A stretch of DNA of 41,266 nt from Bdellovibrionales bacterium (GTDB taxonomy: Bacteria > Bdellovibrionota_C > UBA2361 > RFPC01): the NCBI GenBank assembly GCA_020434495.1, contig JAGRAT010000002.1, positions 1 through 41,266 of the forward strand, written 5' to 3'. Each line of letters opens with the position of its first letter. Position 1 is the stretch's first letter. Below are positions 1 through 8,075 of this stretch, piece after piece. The notes beneath the pieces were generated by a model. It was not told the origin of the DNA, did no database searches, and saw nothing but the letters and a program-made list of their open reading frames with translations. A program made the translations under genes and the position numbers.

Positions 1-12
1 AGGGAAGATACA

Positions 13-67
13 TAGCAGCCCTCAAAAGAACCCACCGCTTCGCGGCAATTTCTTTTGAGAACTGCTA
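13..67 (-). terminator. Long hairpin downstream of the cNMP/DUF1003 gene
   Basis: Positions 13-30 and 50-67 form an 18-bp inverted repeat with two mismatches. The loop contains a second hairpin (CCGC-TTC-GCGG). It lies about 20 bases beyond the stop of the leftward gene ending at 90, so it may end that transcript. There is no clean U-tract, so a processing or stability hairpin is also possible. Confidence 0.45.
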
Positions 68-89
68 TAGAGTATTCAAGAAGACCGTG

Positions 90-941
90 TTATCGACCAA
101 GTGACAAGCTTTGCAGCTTTCTTGAAAGTCCCTCGCTTAATCGATCGAGCTTCTCGTGGAGTTGGGTTATCTCTAGCTCGGCTTTGAGATTCACGTCGTA
201 TTCAATATCGTTTCGGATGCGATCCTTTACCGCTTGGAGATTCTGAGCGAGAAGCACAAAGATGCTCAAAAAGATCGCCTCCAATGAAACCGCCATAGTT
301 AAGAATCCGAACGGGTAGGGATCGAACGCCGAGATGCCGGGTATGATGTCTACGTTGAGGAGTATCCAAAAGAAAAAGAAGCAAAAATTGATGATGAGGA
401 ATGGAATACTGCCGCTGAAATCGGCGATTACATTCGCTATTCTCTGCATCAGAGAGAGTTCGATTTTTGCCTCTTCGTTTGGATTTCTTATGACTCGACT
501 TCGGAGCATGGCATCAGCCTCTCTCAAGCGGTTCGCAATAAGGGCGAGTAAAGCTAATCCAATTTCAGTATTTGAATGCAGGAGTTCCACAAACTCGGAA
601 CGATCAAGCCTTTGCACGAGAACATCGCTTCGGCATACGGCAGAAGCAGTCCTTGAGCCACCATCCAATACAGCGATCTCTCCAAATATCTCTCCGGGCT
701 CCAACACTGCAAGGCTGATCTGACCACCAGCGTGATCTTTAATATACAGTTCAACCGTTCCCTCTTCGACAAAGTAGAGGGCGTCTCCATCATCTCCGAC
801 TTGAAAGATGTACTCCCCTGCTTCGAGGTGCACTGGTTTGACTGCAGAATTAATACTGAGCTTTGCCTCCTCAGAGAGCGAGCCGAGCGCTTTGATAGTG
901 TTCGAGTGGTGAAGTTCAGAGGGTATTGCTTGGGTGTTCAT
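90..941 (-). CDS. Cyclic-nucleotide-binding domain protein with DUF1003 membrane domain
   Basis: This 283-aa protein has an N-terminal CRP-like cNMP-binding domain (about residues 15-140). The phosphate-binding cassette is visible as GEIFGEIAVLDGGSRTA, with Glu88 and Arg97. A DUF1003 domain follows (about 160-270), recognised by the RIAN..ADFSGS start, two membrane helices near 180-198 and 212-234, and the conserved FDPYPF and VNLKAE motifs. No DNA-binding helix-turn-helix is present, so it is probably a membrane sensor or channel-like protein rather than a transcription factor; the ligand and output are unknown. The ATG at 941 was chosen over an upstream in-frame start at 992 because GAGGAG sits about 11 bases before it. 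It is divergent from the Gate-domain gene to its right. Confidence 0.85.
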   Translation of the reverse strand: MNTQAIPSELHHSNTIKALGSLSEEAKLSINSAVKPVHLEAGEYIFQVGDDGDALYFVEEGTVELYIKDHAGGQISLAVLEPGEIFGEIAVLDGGSRTASAVCRSDVLVQRLDRSEFVELLHSNTEIGLALLALIANRLREADAMLRSRVIRNPNEEAKIELSLMQRIANVIADFSGSIPFLIINFCFFFFWILLNVDIIPGISAFDPYPFGFLTMAVSLEAIFLSIFVLLAQNLQAVKDRIRNDIEYDVNLKAELEITQLHEKLDRLSEGLSRKLQSLSLGR

Positions 942-973
942 AGGGAAGTGGACTCCTCTGAGATTGTGATGAC

Positions 974-1028
974 AACCCGCGGAAAAAAGCAACGGGGGGA
1001 CGGAAGGGGATAAGATCCTTCCGCGGTT
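974..1028. promoter_or_regulatory. Mutually exclusive inverted repeats in the divergent intergenic region
   Basis: AACCCGCGGAA (974-984) pairs with TTCCGCGGTT (1019-1028) with one bulge. A tighter hairpin, CGGAAGG (1001-1007) with CCTTCCG (1017-1023), uses part of the same right arm, so both cannot form together. On the minus strand the inner hairpin is followed after a C-run by a T-run, upstream of the cNMP gene start. It could be a leader attenuator or a protein-binding site. Confidence 0.35.
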
Positions 1029-1106
1029 GAGGAATATCTATTTGAGCTTTTCTGTGAATGCTTCTTGAGATAGCTTTTCGGTGCTTTTGGCTCTTCATGA
1101 TGGCGA

Positions 1107-2168
1107 ATGAATCGAGGGAGAGTTAGTTCCGTGAAAGAAAAGACAGGGTGGGAGAAGTCGATAGAGAAGATTTCTCCGGTTCTTGAGCTCCTAAGAGAAA
1201 CCTATTCAGTCGCGATTGCTCTCTTTAAAATTCTCATCCCTGCGATCATCGTCGTTAAAGTGCTCCAGGAGATTGGAGCGGTGGCCGTACTTTCAAAAGT
1301 ACTAGAACCGGTGATGTCACTTTTTGGTTTGCCGGGTTCTATGGCGATTGTCTGGACAACAGCAATGGTTACGAATATCTACGGCGCGCTTGCCGTCTTG
1401 ATGCTCCTCATTGGTGATACCCCCCTCTCTGTCGCTCAGATGACGGTGCTCAGTACGATGATTCTGATCTGTCATTCGCTGCCAGTGGAGCTCGCTCTTA
1501 CCCATCGGGTAGGTGGACATTTCCTCTTTCTCGGGGTCCTTCGTTTGTTCGGTGCTAGTCTTGCTGGGGGAGTTCTGTGGCAGATCTATTCTCACTATGG
1601 ACTATTGGAAGCGCAGGCAGTTGTTCGGTGGAGCGCTCAGAAGGTTGAAGGGAGTATATGGGATTGGTGTATCAATCAGGTGAATAACTTAGGGTTTATT
1701 CTCATTGTACTCTTTTCGCTACTTACCTTGATGCGATTTTTAAACTACGTTCGGTTTACTGAATTTCTTGGGAAGCTTTTGCGGCCGTTGCTGATACTGA
1801 TGGGGATTTCGCCCAAGGGAGCCTCAATCGCTGTTTTTGGACTTCTTGCTGGAATTACCTTTGGAAGTGGTCTCCTTCTCGCAGAGATAAAAAAGAGCTC
1901 CATCCCTGCCAAAGATATTGTACTGGTTCTTTCCTTTCTCTCCCTCTGTCACGGAATGATTGAGGATACGACACTCATGTTTCTCTTTGGGGCGCACTAC
2001 TCGGGAATTCTCGTTTTCCGAGTTGTATTCGCGGTAGCGGTGCTGATCATCTTTTCAAGACTCTCCTTTGTGAATTTTGAACTCCTCCAGCCGAAGAGTG
2101 CACGTTCCGGCAGGGTTAATGCGGATGCTGAGTTGAATTCCTCCGATGATGCCAAGAACGGTAAGTGA
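1107..2168 (+). CDS. Nucleoside-recognition (Gate) domain membrane protein
   Basis: This is a polytopic inner-membrane protein of 353 aa with two similar halves, each resembling the Gate/nucleoside-recognition fold found in CNT nucleoside transporters and in SpmA/SpmB-like proteins. The halves carry matching motifs, CHSLPVE in the first and CHGMIED in the second, consistent with an internal duplication. Transport or regulation of a small solute is inferred from the fold only; no substrate can be named. The hydrophilic C-terminal tail is short and probably cytoplasmic. A GTG at 1131 is preceded by GGGAG at a good distance and may be the true start, whereas the ATG at 1107 lacks an obvious ribosome site. 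A hairpin follows the stop. Confidence 0.8.
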   Translation: MNRGRVSSVKEKTGWEKSIEKISPVLELLRETYSVAIALFKILIPAIIVVKVLQEIGAVAVLSKVLEPVMSLFGLPGSMAIVWTTAMVTNIYGALAVLMLLIGDTPLSVAQMTVLSTMILICHSLPVELALTHRVGGHFLFLGVLRLFGASLAGGVLWQIYSHYGLLEAQAVVRWSAQKVEGSIWDWCINQVNNLGFILIVLFSLLTLMRFLNYVRFTEFLGKLLRPLLILMGISPKGASIAVFGLLAGITFGSGLLLAEIKKSSIPAKDIVLVLSFLSLCHGMIEDTTLMFLFGAHYSGILVFRVVFAVAVLIIFSRLSFVNFELLQPKSARSGRVNADAELNSSDDAKNGK

Positions 2169-2169
2169 G

Positions 2170-2188
2170 GGGCGAGAGTTCCTCGCCC
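2170..2188 (+). terminator. Possible intrinsic terminator after the Gate-domain gene
   Basis: GGGCGAG (2170-2176) and CTCGCCC (2182-2188) form a 7-bp GC-rich stem with a 5-base loop directly after the stop codon. The following sequence, GGAATTTGTG, has only a weak T-run. Position and stem strength favour termination. Confidence 0.45.
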
Positions 2189-2217
2189 GGAATTTGTGAT
2201 AATTAGCATGAAGAACT

Positions 2218-2248
2218 GAAATTGCTGCAAATTATGGCAGCTAATTTC
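2218..2248. repeat. AT-rich inverted repeat upstream of the putative biosynthetic operon
   Basis: GAAATTGCTGC and GCAGCTAATTTC are inverted around an 8-base AT-rich centre, with one bulge. They lie about 90 bases before the 2335 gene in an AT-rich stretch that could hold its promoter. An operator for the rightward operon is a reasonable guess but is not demonstrated. Confidence 0.35.
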
Positions 2249-2334
2249 AATAAACTATCAAATATAACGATAACTAAGCCATGGAGGAACTCTTCCTCTC
2301 GTAAACCAAATGATGAGAAAACGGAGAGAACGAT

Positions 2335-2898
2335 ATGGCTCGACATTCGCAAGATTCAATGAAACTCGTTTCGCTCGATGATGCAAAGATTCTTCTAGAG
2401 CGTTCGAACGCAAAAAAGATAGAGCGAGTGCTTGATGACGTGGAACTTACCTTACCAAAAGGAGACAGTTACTTCGCCGAGCTCCAGGGGAATGACTTAC
2501 ACCTTTACGGGCTCTCGCAAGGAATCTCTCGCTTCGGAAGTTCTCGCTCCGGTGGAAGTGAACAGTTTCAAGTGACAGCGGAAGGAATTGAACTTTCTGT
2601 TCAGAGAGGCGGAGTTTCGCGAATCGTCCTTCACTCACAAAAACTTTCACGAAATGTCGACGGGATTTTGCGTGAAGAGATTGATATCCCAGTAGATCTT
2701 CTTGGTGAGTATGCGGGGCTAAGTAAGAAGAGCGATCTTTCTCCCGAAGAGTTGGGACGCAAAGAGGAGCTCCTCCGACAAATTCGAGAAGACTTTCTAA
2801 AGCACTCTCATTCACCACGAACAACCTCTCGGTATCGTTCCACTCCTGTCTCCTCGGGTGAAAGTCGAGGTGGAGGTTATGGGAGATCCTCAGGATAG
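2335..2898 (+). CDS. Hypothetical protein with Gly/Arg/Ser-rich C-terminal tail
   Basis: I do not recognise this 187-aa family. Residues 1 to about 150 look like a folded soluble domain with mixed charge. The last 30 or so residues are low in complexity and rich in Ser, Arg and Gly, ending GESRGGGYGRSSG. There is no signal peptide, membrane helix or cysteine. It starts with an ATG preceded by GGAG about ten bases upstream. It ends only 30 bases before the ATP-grasp ligase gene, so the two are probably co-transcribed. An accessory or carrier protein, or an RNA/DNA-binding protein, would fit the tail; a peptide substrate for the neighbouring ligase is a speculative alternative. Confidence 0.7.
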   Translation: MARHSQDSMKLVSLDDAKILLERSNAKKIERVLDDVELTLPKGDSYFAELQGNDLHLYGLSQGISRFGSSRSGGSEQFQVTAEGIELSVQRGGVSRIVLHSQKLSRNVDGILREEIDIPVDLLGEYAGLSKKSDLSPEELGRKEELLRQIREDFLKHSHSPRTTSRYRSTPVSSGESRGGGYGRSSG

Positions 2899-2928
2899 AG
2901 GATTGGAAGTGAATTTCGGAGAGGCGTT

Positions 2929-3969
2929 ATGATTACAGATGAAGAGCTTGAACTTCTCCGTGCTAATCCACGGTTCTTGGCGAGAGCGCTAAGAGAGCGA
3001 GGGATAGAGGTCAATATTCTCGATATTGAAAACGAGATCATAGAAGCTGAGTTTGCTGGGCATAGGGAACTTCTCTTAGATATCGATAGTTCGCTGATGC
3101 CCTTTGCGAGTTCCTCAATTGCGAGCAGTAAATCAGTTACAAAACTACTGCTTCGAAGGGGGGGAGTCTCAGTGCCAAAGGGACAGCGATTCCTCTCCGA
3201 TGAAGTGCAGGAAGCTTGCGCATTTGCAGATCTTCTCGGTTATCCAGTTGTTGCTAAACCAAGTCTTGGAGTGCAGGGAGAGCTTGTTCATCTCGATCTT
3301 TCTTGCGCCCTCGATTTGGAGTGGGCGCTGCGAAATATTCAAGAAAAGAGGGGAGTAGGAGAAGTTCTCATTGAGGAGCAGTTCTTTGGAAAGGAATACC
3401 GGGTTTTCTATACTCAGCGTGGTGACTATGCCGTCCTTCACCGCGATCCAGCTCATGTTATCGGTAATGGACTGAACACCATCCGTGAGCTCGCCGAAGT
3501 TGAGTCCTATCGACGAATGAATCCGCGAATTAATTGCCTCTGCCCAATTGAACTCGATGAAGAGGCGAGTCGGTATCTCAGGATTCACGGAATGACGCTA
3601 GATACCGTTCCAGCGGAAGATGCCAAGGTGTATCTCCGATCGAGCTCCAACATAAAGATGGGTGGAGTAGCAACTGATGTCACCGATGATGTTCATCCGT
3701 CGGTTCTGGATATAGCTCGTCGAGCACTTGCTGCTGTCCCCGGCCTTCCTTACGCGGGCATAGATTTTATGACTGAGGACATCTCCGCCGAGCAATCGGA
3801 GAGGAGCTATCGGGTGCTTGAAATAAACTCCCTTCCAGGAATTGGAATGCACATTAATCCGGCCCATGGGAGCTCTCGGGATGTTGCAGGGATGTTAGTA
3901 GACCTCATATTTCCAGAGACCTGCGGAAACTCGCGGGTCTCTCGAGAGGGAATTCGGAGGGCCGCCTAG
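2929..3969 (+). CDS. ATP-grasp ligase, cyanophycin-synthetase-like
   Basis: This 346-aa protein has the ATP-grasp fold of carboxylate-amine ligases. Visible markers are VVAKPSLGVQG with Lys110, the KEYRVF segment (155-160), RDPAHVIGNG (172-181), DVTDDVHP (250-257) and the metal-binding LEINSLPG (297-304). The RxPAHVxGxG and DVTDxVHP pair is typical of the ATP-grasp half of cyanophycin synthetase and bifunctional glutathione synthetases, so amide-bond formation with an amino acid or short peptide is expected. It is a free-standing ligase without the Mur-ligase half of CphA. GGAGAGG precedes the ATG. Its TAG stop shares a base with the GTG start of the next gene, indicating translational coupling to the NRPS-like enzyme. 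The substrate cannot be predicted from the sequence. Confidence 0.85.
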   Translation: MITDEELELLRANPRFLARALRERGIEVNILDIENEIIEAEFAGHRELLLDIDSSLMPFASSSIASSKSVTKLLLRRGGVSVPKGQRFLSDEVQEACAFADLLGYPVVAKPSLGVQGELVHLDLSCALDLEWALRNIQEKRGVGEVLIEEQFFGKEYRVFYTQRGDYAVLHRDPAHVIGNGLNTIRELAEVESYRRMNPRINCLCPIELDEEASRYLRIHGMTLDTVPAEDAKVYLRSSSNIKMGGVATDVTDDVHPSVLDIARRALAAVPGLPYAGIDFMTEDISAEQSERSYRVLEINSLPGIGMHINPAHGSSRDVAGMLVDLIFPETCGNSRVSREGIRRAA

Positions 3970-6900
3970 TGGATACGCGAAAACTATACCGCAGGCAACT
4001 GAAGTTTCCGGGAGGTCCCCTGGAGGGACAGCAAATACTGCCCGTAGAATCGGCCGAAAGCGATAAGCTTTCGACCACGAGACCGGGAATTTCATTTGCT
4101 GGCAGTATACCAGCGGGATTTCTGGAACGATTCGAAGAGGTGGTGAAGAGGTTCCCTGATGAGACCGCAATACTCTGGCATGGGGTACCGTACTTCAGTT
4201 TCTCTGAGCTTAGGGAGAGGGCTCGTGGATTTGCATCTGTACTAGAGGCTCATGGAGTTAATGAGGAAGGGATTGTTGCTCTTCATCTCAAGAAGTCACC
4301 TCACTTTATAGTTGCAGTGCTTGGCTGTTGGTATGCGAGAGCTGCGTTTCTGCCACTCGAACCGTGCTGGCCAAAGCTTCGAAAGGAAAGAATCCTTAGT
4401 GAGGCTCGAGCAAAGATACTTGTTGGGGAAAGTTCTGATCAATTGCTCGGTGAAAGCGCAAACACAGAATTTCTTGACTGTGAACGAGCTATTCTGACTG
4501 ACACGCAAGTTCAGCAAATGAATCTTGAACGCTTTGATAGCTATGAATACCGACCAGATCGGCTTGCATATGTTATTTATAGCTCCGGGTCTACTGGAAC
4601 CCCAAAGGGGATTCTTGTCGAACACCGAGGATTGACTGCGGTTTTGTACTCTCAGATTGAAGCAATCGGGTTAACAGTAGGTTGGAGAAGTCTTTGGTAT
4701 CTTTCTCTGAGCTTTGATGCTTCGATTTCCGACATCGGAACGGCTTTGCTCTCTGGTGCAACATTGTGCATTGAAGATGGCGCTCGATTAAACCCTGGAG
4801 TTCCACTAGAACAGACAATTCTTGAACGAGGTATTAACTATGCGGATCTTCCACCTGCCGTTCTTCCACTCCTAAACATCGAAAAGATTTCGCCTGTCCT
4901 TAAAACCGTGCTTATTGGCGGCGAGGTGTGTGCTCCTGAGAGCGTTCGACAGTGGGCCGCTCGAACCCGACTTCTGAACGTTTATGGCCCCACTGAGACG
5001 ACGATTTGTTCAAGCTTCTCGGTGTGCTCGCGGGAGTGGGAGAGAGCCATGATTGGCAGGCCTCTTCCGGGATTCAAATACCGAATTGAAGGTAAGGATG
5101 GAGGCACGGACGAGGGAGAATTGCTCATTGGTGGTGTGGCCCTTGCACGTGGATATCTGCAACAGCAACGTCTCGATAGAGAGCGCTTTGTCTTTCGTGA
5201 GGGAGAACGGTACTTCAGAACGGGCGATAAGGTTCGTAAATCGGAAGACGGATCATTTGAGTTTCTCGGCCGACTCGACAGGCAGTTTAAGTTGTATGGA
5301 AGGCTGATAGAGCCATTCGAGATCGAACAAATTCTAACACAGCATACAGCAGTTAAAAGAGCCGCCGTATTAAAAGATGACTTTGGGAAGAGATGTCGGC
5401 TCGTCTGTTTCATCGAATTCCGTTCCAGTAGAACATCATGCTCTGTCCCGATGCTCCGGAAGTATCTCGCAATGTATCTCGCCAGCTGGATGATCCCAGA
5501 ACGATTTATAATCCGTGAGAATCTGCCGACGCTAACGAATGGAAAAATTGATTTCACAGCACTGCAGAGAGAGATAGAATCAGAAGAAAGCCAAGAGAAT
5601 GGTTCCTGGAGTGAGCTCCAAAGCACTATTATTGTGGAGGCGTGGGAGAAAGTTTTAGAAGTTACCGAGAAGGAAAGAGGTCAAAGTTTCTATGATTGTG
5701 GTGGTGATTCTCTAAAGGCGTTTGAACTCAGTGCAGCGCTTTCCCAGTTCGATATCAGTGTAGAGCCGCTCTCTCTTCTGGAAGATCCTACCCTCGATCA
5801 GTTCTTAAAGGCCTTAAAGTCTAAAGCCGAGATCTCAAGAGGGAAATCTCCTACGCTATTGAAGACGTTTGCCAAACTTGATGAGAAGACCCACCAGTTA
5901 CTTTCCTCTGGATCCGAAAGAGAGTGGAAGGAGGATTCATCATCTCATTGCAGGAATATTTTTCTTACCGGCAGTACTGGGTATCTGGGTGCACACGTTC
6001 TTCAAGAGCTCCTCACAAGAGAAAATGTTCGTTTAAATCTTCTCGTCCGAGCCGATAGTGAGGATATTGCGGAGAAAAAAATTCTAAACGCTCTCGTTGT
6101 TTCCGGTATTGAGGATCTCAGAGTGGATTGGAAGAAGATCCGAATTGTCTTGGGCGACATTACAAAGGAGAGGATGGGAATTTCAGAGGCCTCTTGGTCG
6201 CAGCTTGCACAAGAGTGTACAGAAGTTTTCCATTTGGCTGCCCAGGTGAATGATTTTCTTCCGTTAGACGATCTTTCTGCAACAAATATAGAGGGAATGA
6301 AGACAGTACTTTCATTCTGTCTTGAGGGGACACGAAAGTGGTTACACTACGCTTCGACAATTTCGGTTTTCACTCGACAGCAAAACTCTCCTCATTTACT
6401 CAGAGAATCTACCTTAGACTTGAATGGTGGAGCGGTGGTATCAGGATATGCTCAGTCAAAGTGGATAGCGGAATACTTGCTCGAAAGGGCTGCAGAACAT
6501 GGCTTCATGGACTTTTCGATCTACCGTTTTGGACTGCTCACACCAGATCCAAAAAAAGGAATCTTCCCGAAAAACAGTCTTTTGGAGGCAGTACTTGATA
6601 CGCTTTCCGTTCTTCGAGCCTATCCACGATCTGTATTGATAGACAAACGAACCGATATTACACCAGTTCCCCTCGCTGCTAAGATTTATGTGGCACTCAC
6701 GGAGCAACAGCACGAGGAACGTAAGCGATATTTTCATGTGTGTGGAAAGTCTCCTGTTTCTTTGGGTGACATTGCTCAAAACTTTGTAGATCTCGGTATT
6801 CCGATAGAAACAGTCGGAATGCAGGAGTGGAAACGACGTTGTTCGGAAAAGTTCACCTCTTACTCCAAAAGAATCGCCCTACACTCTCTCGAGTCTGGTA

Positions 6901-7139
6901 TCGAGAACGATCCCTATACTCTATTTGAGGCTGCACACTTTGAGTTTGACCGAACCAATACCGAAAAAGCGCTCCGCAAGTTACAAATGAACGTCTATTG
7001 GGAGCCCAAAGGGATCTTGCGAGCCTATATTCAGCAGCGGGGACATAGAAGATTCTGTGCATCAGATATCGACTCTTGGGCAGGAGATGAGATCCAGACT
7101 CGAGAGCGAGAGATTATGAAGGTCGTCGTACAAAAATAG
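3969..7139 (+). CDS. Stand-alone NRPS-like enzyme: adenylation-PCP-thioester reductase
   Basis: This 1056-aa protein has three parts. The adenylation domain (about 45-535) shows YSSGSTGTPKG near 203, FDAS, NVYGPTETT near 336, the RTGD and FLGRLDRQ motifs, and NGKID with the catalytic Lys. The carrier domain has CGGDSL with phosphopantetheine Ser581. The reductase domain (about 660-1040) has TGSTGYLG (667-674) for NAD(P)H and a Tyr827-xxx-Lys831 catalytic pair. There is no condensation or thioesterase domain. Like Lys2 and carboxylic acid reductases, it should activate an acid, load it on the carrier and release it reductively as an aldehyde or alcohol. The conserved Asp in FDAS suggests an alpha-amino acid substrate, by inference. 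The GTG start is in a TAGTG overlap with the ligase gene. A partner phosphopantetheinyl transferase is not in the window. Confidence 0.9.
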   Translation: MDTRKLYRRQLKFPGGPLEGQQILPVESAESDKLSTTRPGISFAGSIPAGFLERFEEVVKRFPDETAILWHGVPYFSFSELRERARGFASVLEAHGVNEEGIVALHLKKSPHFIVAVLGCWYARAAFLPLEPCWPKLRKERILSEARAKILVGESSDQLLGESANTEFLDCERAILTDTQVQQMNLERFDSYEYRPDRLAYVIYSSGSTGTPKGILVEHRGLTAVLYSQIEAIGLTVGWRSLWYLSLSFDASISDIGTALLSGATLCIEDGARLNPGVPLEQTILERGINYADLPPAVLPLLNIEKISPVLKTVLIGGEVCAPESVRQWAARTRLLNVYGPTETTICSSFSVCSREWERAMIGRPLPGFKYRIEGKDGGTDEGELLIGGVALARGYLQQQRLDRERFVFREGERYFRTGDKVRKSEDGSFEFLGRLDRQFKLYGRLIEPFEIEQILTQHTAVKRAAVLKDDFGKRCRLVCFIEFRSSRTSCSVPMLRKYLAMYLASWMIPERFIIRENLPTLTNGKIDFTALQREIESEESQENGSWSELQSTIIVEAWEKVLEVTEKERGQSFYDCGGDSLKAFELSAALSQFDISVEPLSLLEDPTLDQFLKALKSKAEISRGKSPTLLKTFAKLDEKTHQLLSSGSEREWKEDSSSHCRNIFLTGSTGYLGAHVLQELLTRENVRLNLLVRADSEDIAEKKILNALVVSGIEDLRVDWKKIRIVLGDITKERMGISEASWSQLAQECTEVFHLAAQVNDFLPLDDLSATNIEGMKTVLSFCLEGTRKWLHYASTISVFTRQQNSPHLLRESTLDLNGGAVVSGYAQSKWIAEYLLERAAEHGFMDFSIYRFGLLTPDPKKGIFPKNSLLEAVLDTLSVLRAYPRSVLIDKRTDITPVPLAAKIYVALTEQQHEERKRYFHVCGKSPVSLGDIAQNFVDLGIPIETVGMQEWKRRCSEKFTSYSKRIALHSLESGIENDPYTLFEAAHFEFDRTNTEKALRKLQMNVYWEPKGILRAYIQQRGHRRFCASDIDSWAGDEIQTREREIMKVVVQK

Positions 7140-7150
7140 GAGGTCTGAAT

Positions 7151-8068
7151 ATGGCATCGTCAGGAACAGCTGCAAAGATCTATGAGAAATTGGAGAACAT
7201 TCGTGACTGTTGTTCTGTAATCCCACTCAGCCCTCTTGAGGAAGATAGGCTTCTGCGTGAACTCATCAATGTCGACCGCCGGTTGCGAACGCGAGACTAT
7301 ACCATTCATAGCCATAATACCGGTACCTTTAATCTTGTTGAGCGGAATCGAGACTTTTTCACTGAGCTTCAGTTTCACTCATCAATGGGAAGAACCTGGG
7401 AGAAGGTTCTTGATGGAGTTCAGCTTTCTTCCCATCGCGCAATTCTCGATCTCTGTCCGGGATATTTTCCAAAAATTGAACTTGCGCTGCTCTATAAGAA
7501 CTATCGAGGGGAGGTTCGCGCAATCAACAAGGATGGGGAAGCTTTGGAGCAGATGAATCAGTTCTTGAAAATGTTCAATGCTCCGTTCACATTTTCCTAC
7601 ACAGTGTCCGATCTCCTCGATGCTTCAGATAAATTTGAGCCGGCGTCTTTGCTCCTTGGGAATCACATTATCGATGATATTTATATCGACTTTTTTGGAA
7701 GAGAATTGGGATTCTCATCTACCGAGCTCTATAGCGACCAAGATCTCCTGGAGCGCTTTTGGCGTTGTATACTCAAAGAATCAACTTTGAGACGAGGCGC
7801 GGTTGTTTCGTATCTAGTCGAGGCATTGGGAGCGCTTACCGCTGAGCGGGCGGAAGTAGTGCTCGTTCAGTATCCGAGCTACATCGAGAGGCAGCTTGGA
7901 ATTCAGGAGGTGAGCGACCTTCATTTACGAACTCTACGTGAGATCGAAATAGCTCTTGTTCAAGATGGGTTCGTCTCGAAGACCTCAGCACTTGAGTCGC
8001 GTTTGGACAATCCTGCTATGCGCTTCAATGCTGAGCATTGTTTACATGTCGTCAGGCATAAAAGGTAG
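7151..8068 (+). CDS. Unrecognised Rossmann-like protein, possibly a SAM-dependent transferase
   Basis: This is a soluble 305-aa protein of no family I can name. Residues 98-104 (ILDLCPG) sit where methyltransferase motif I would be, followed by VRAINKDGEAL (about 122-132), with an acidic residue where motif II is expected, and by LLGNHIIDDIYID (about 168-180) in the position of motif IV. The glycine-rich loop is degenerate (CPGY rather than GxGxG), so SAM binding is only a guess. A related aminocarboxypropyl-transfer activity is also conceivable. An AGGAGG-like site overlaps the end of the NRPS-like gene 11 bases upstream, and the stop is 7 bases before the NadR-like gene. It is therefore in the middle of the putative biosynthetic operon. 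Confidence 0.7.
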   Translation: MASSGTAAKIYEKLENIRDCCSVIPLSPLEEDRLLRELINVDRRLRTRDYTIHSHNTGTFNLVERNRDFFTELQFHSSMGRTWEKVLDGVQLSSHRAILDLCPGYFPKIELALLYKNYRGEVRAINKDGEALEQMNQFLKMFNAPFTFSYTVSDLLDASDKFEPASLLLGNHIIDDIYIDFFGRELGFSSTELYSDQDLLERFWRCILKESTLRRGAVVSYLVEALGALTAERAEVVLVQYPSYIERQLGIQEVSDLHLRTLREIEIALVQDGFVSKTSALESRLDNPAMRFNAEHCLHVVRHKR

Positions 8069-8075
8069 AAGGCAT

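Noticed and set aside
4982-5626. A 214-residue minus-strand frame inside the NRPS-like gene
   Set aside because: It is antisense to well-conserved adenylation motifs, Ser/Arg-rich and without any recognisable feature.
7956-8075. N-terminal extension of the NadR-like protein
   Set aside because: It overlaps the end of the previous gene in another frame, and the family N-terminus with the HxGH loop starts at 8076.
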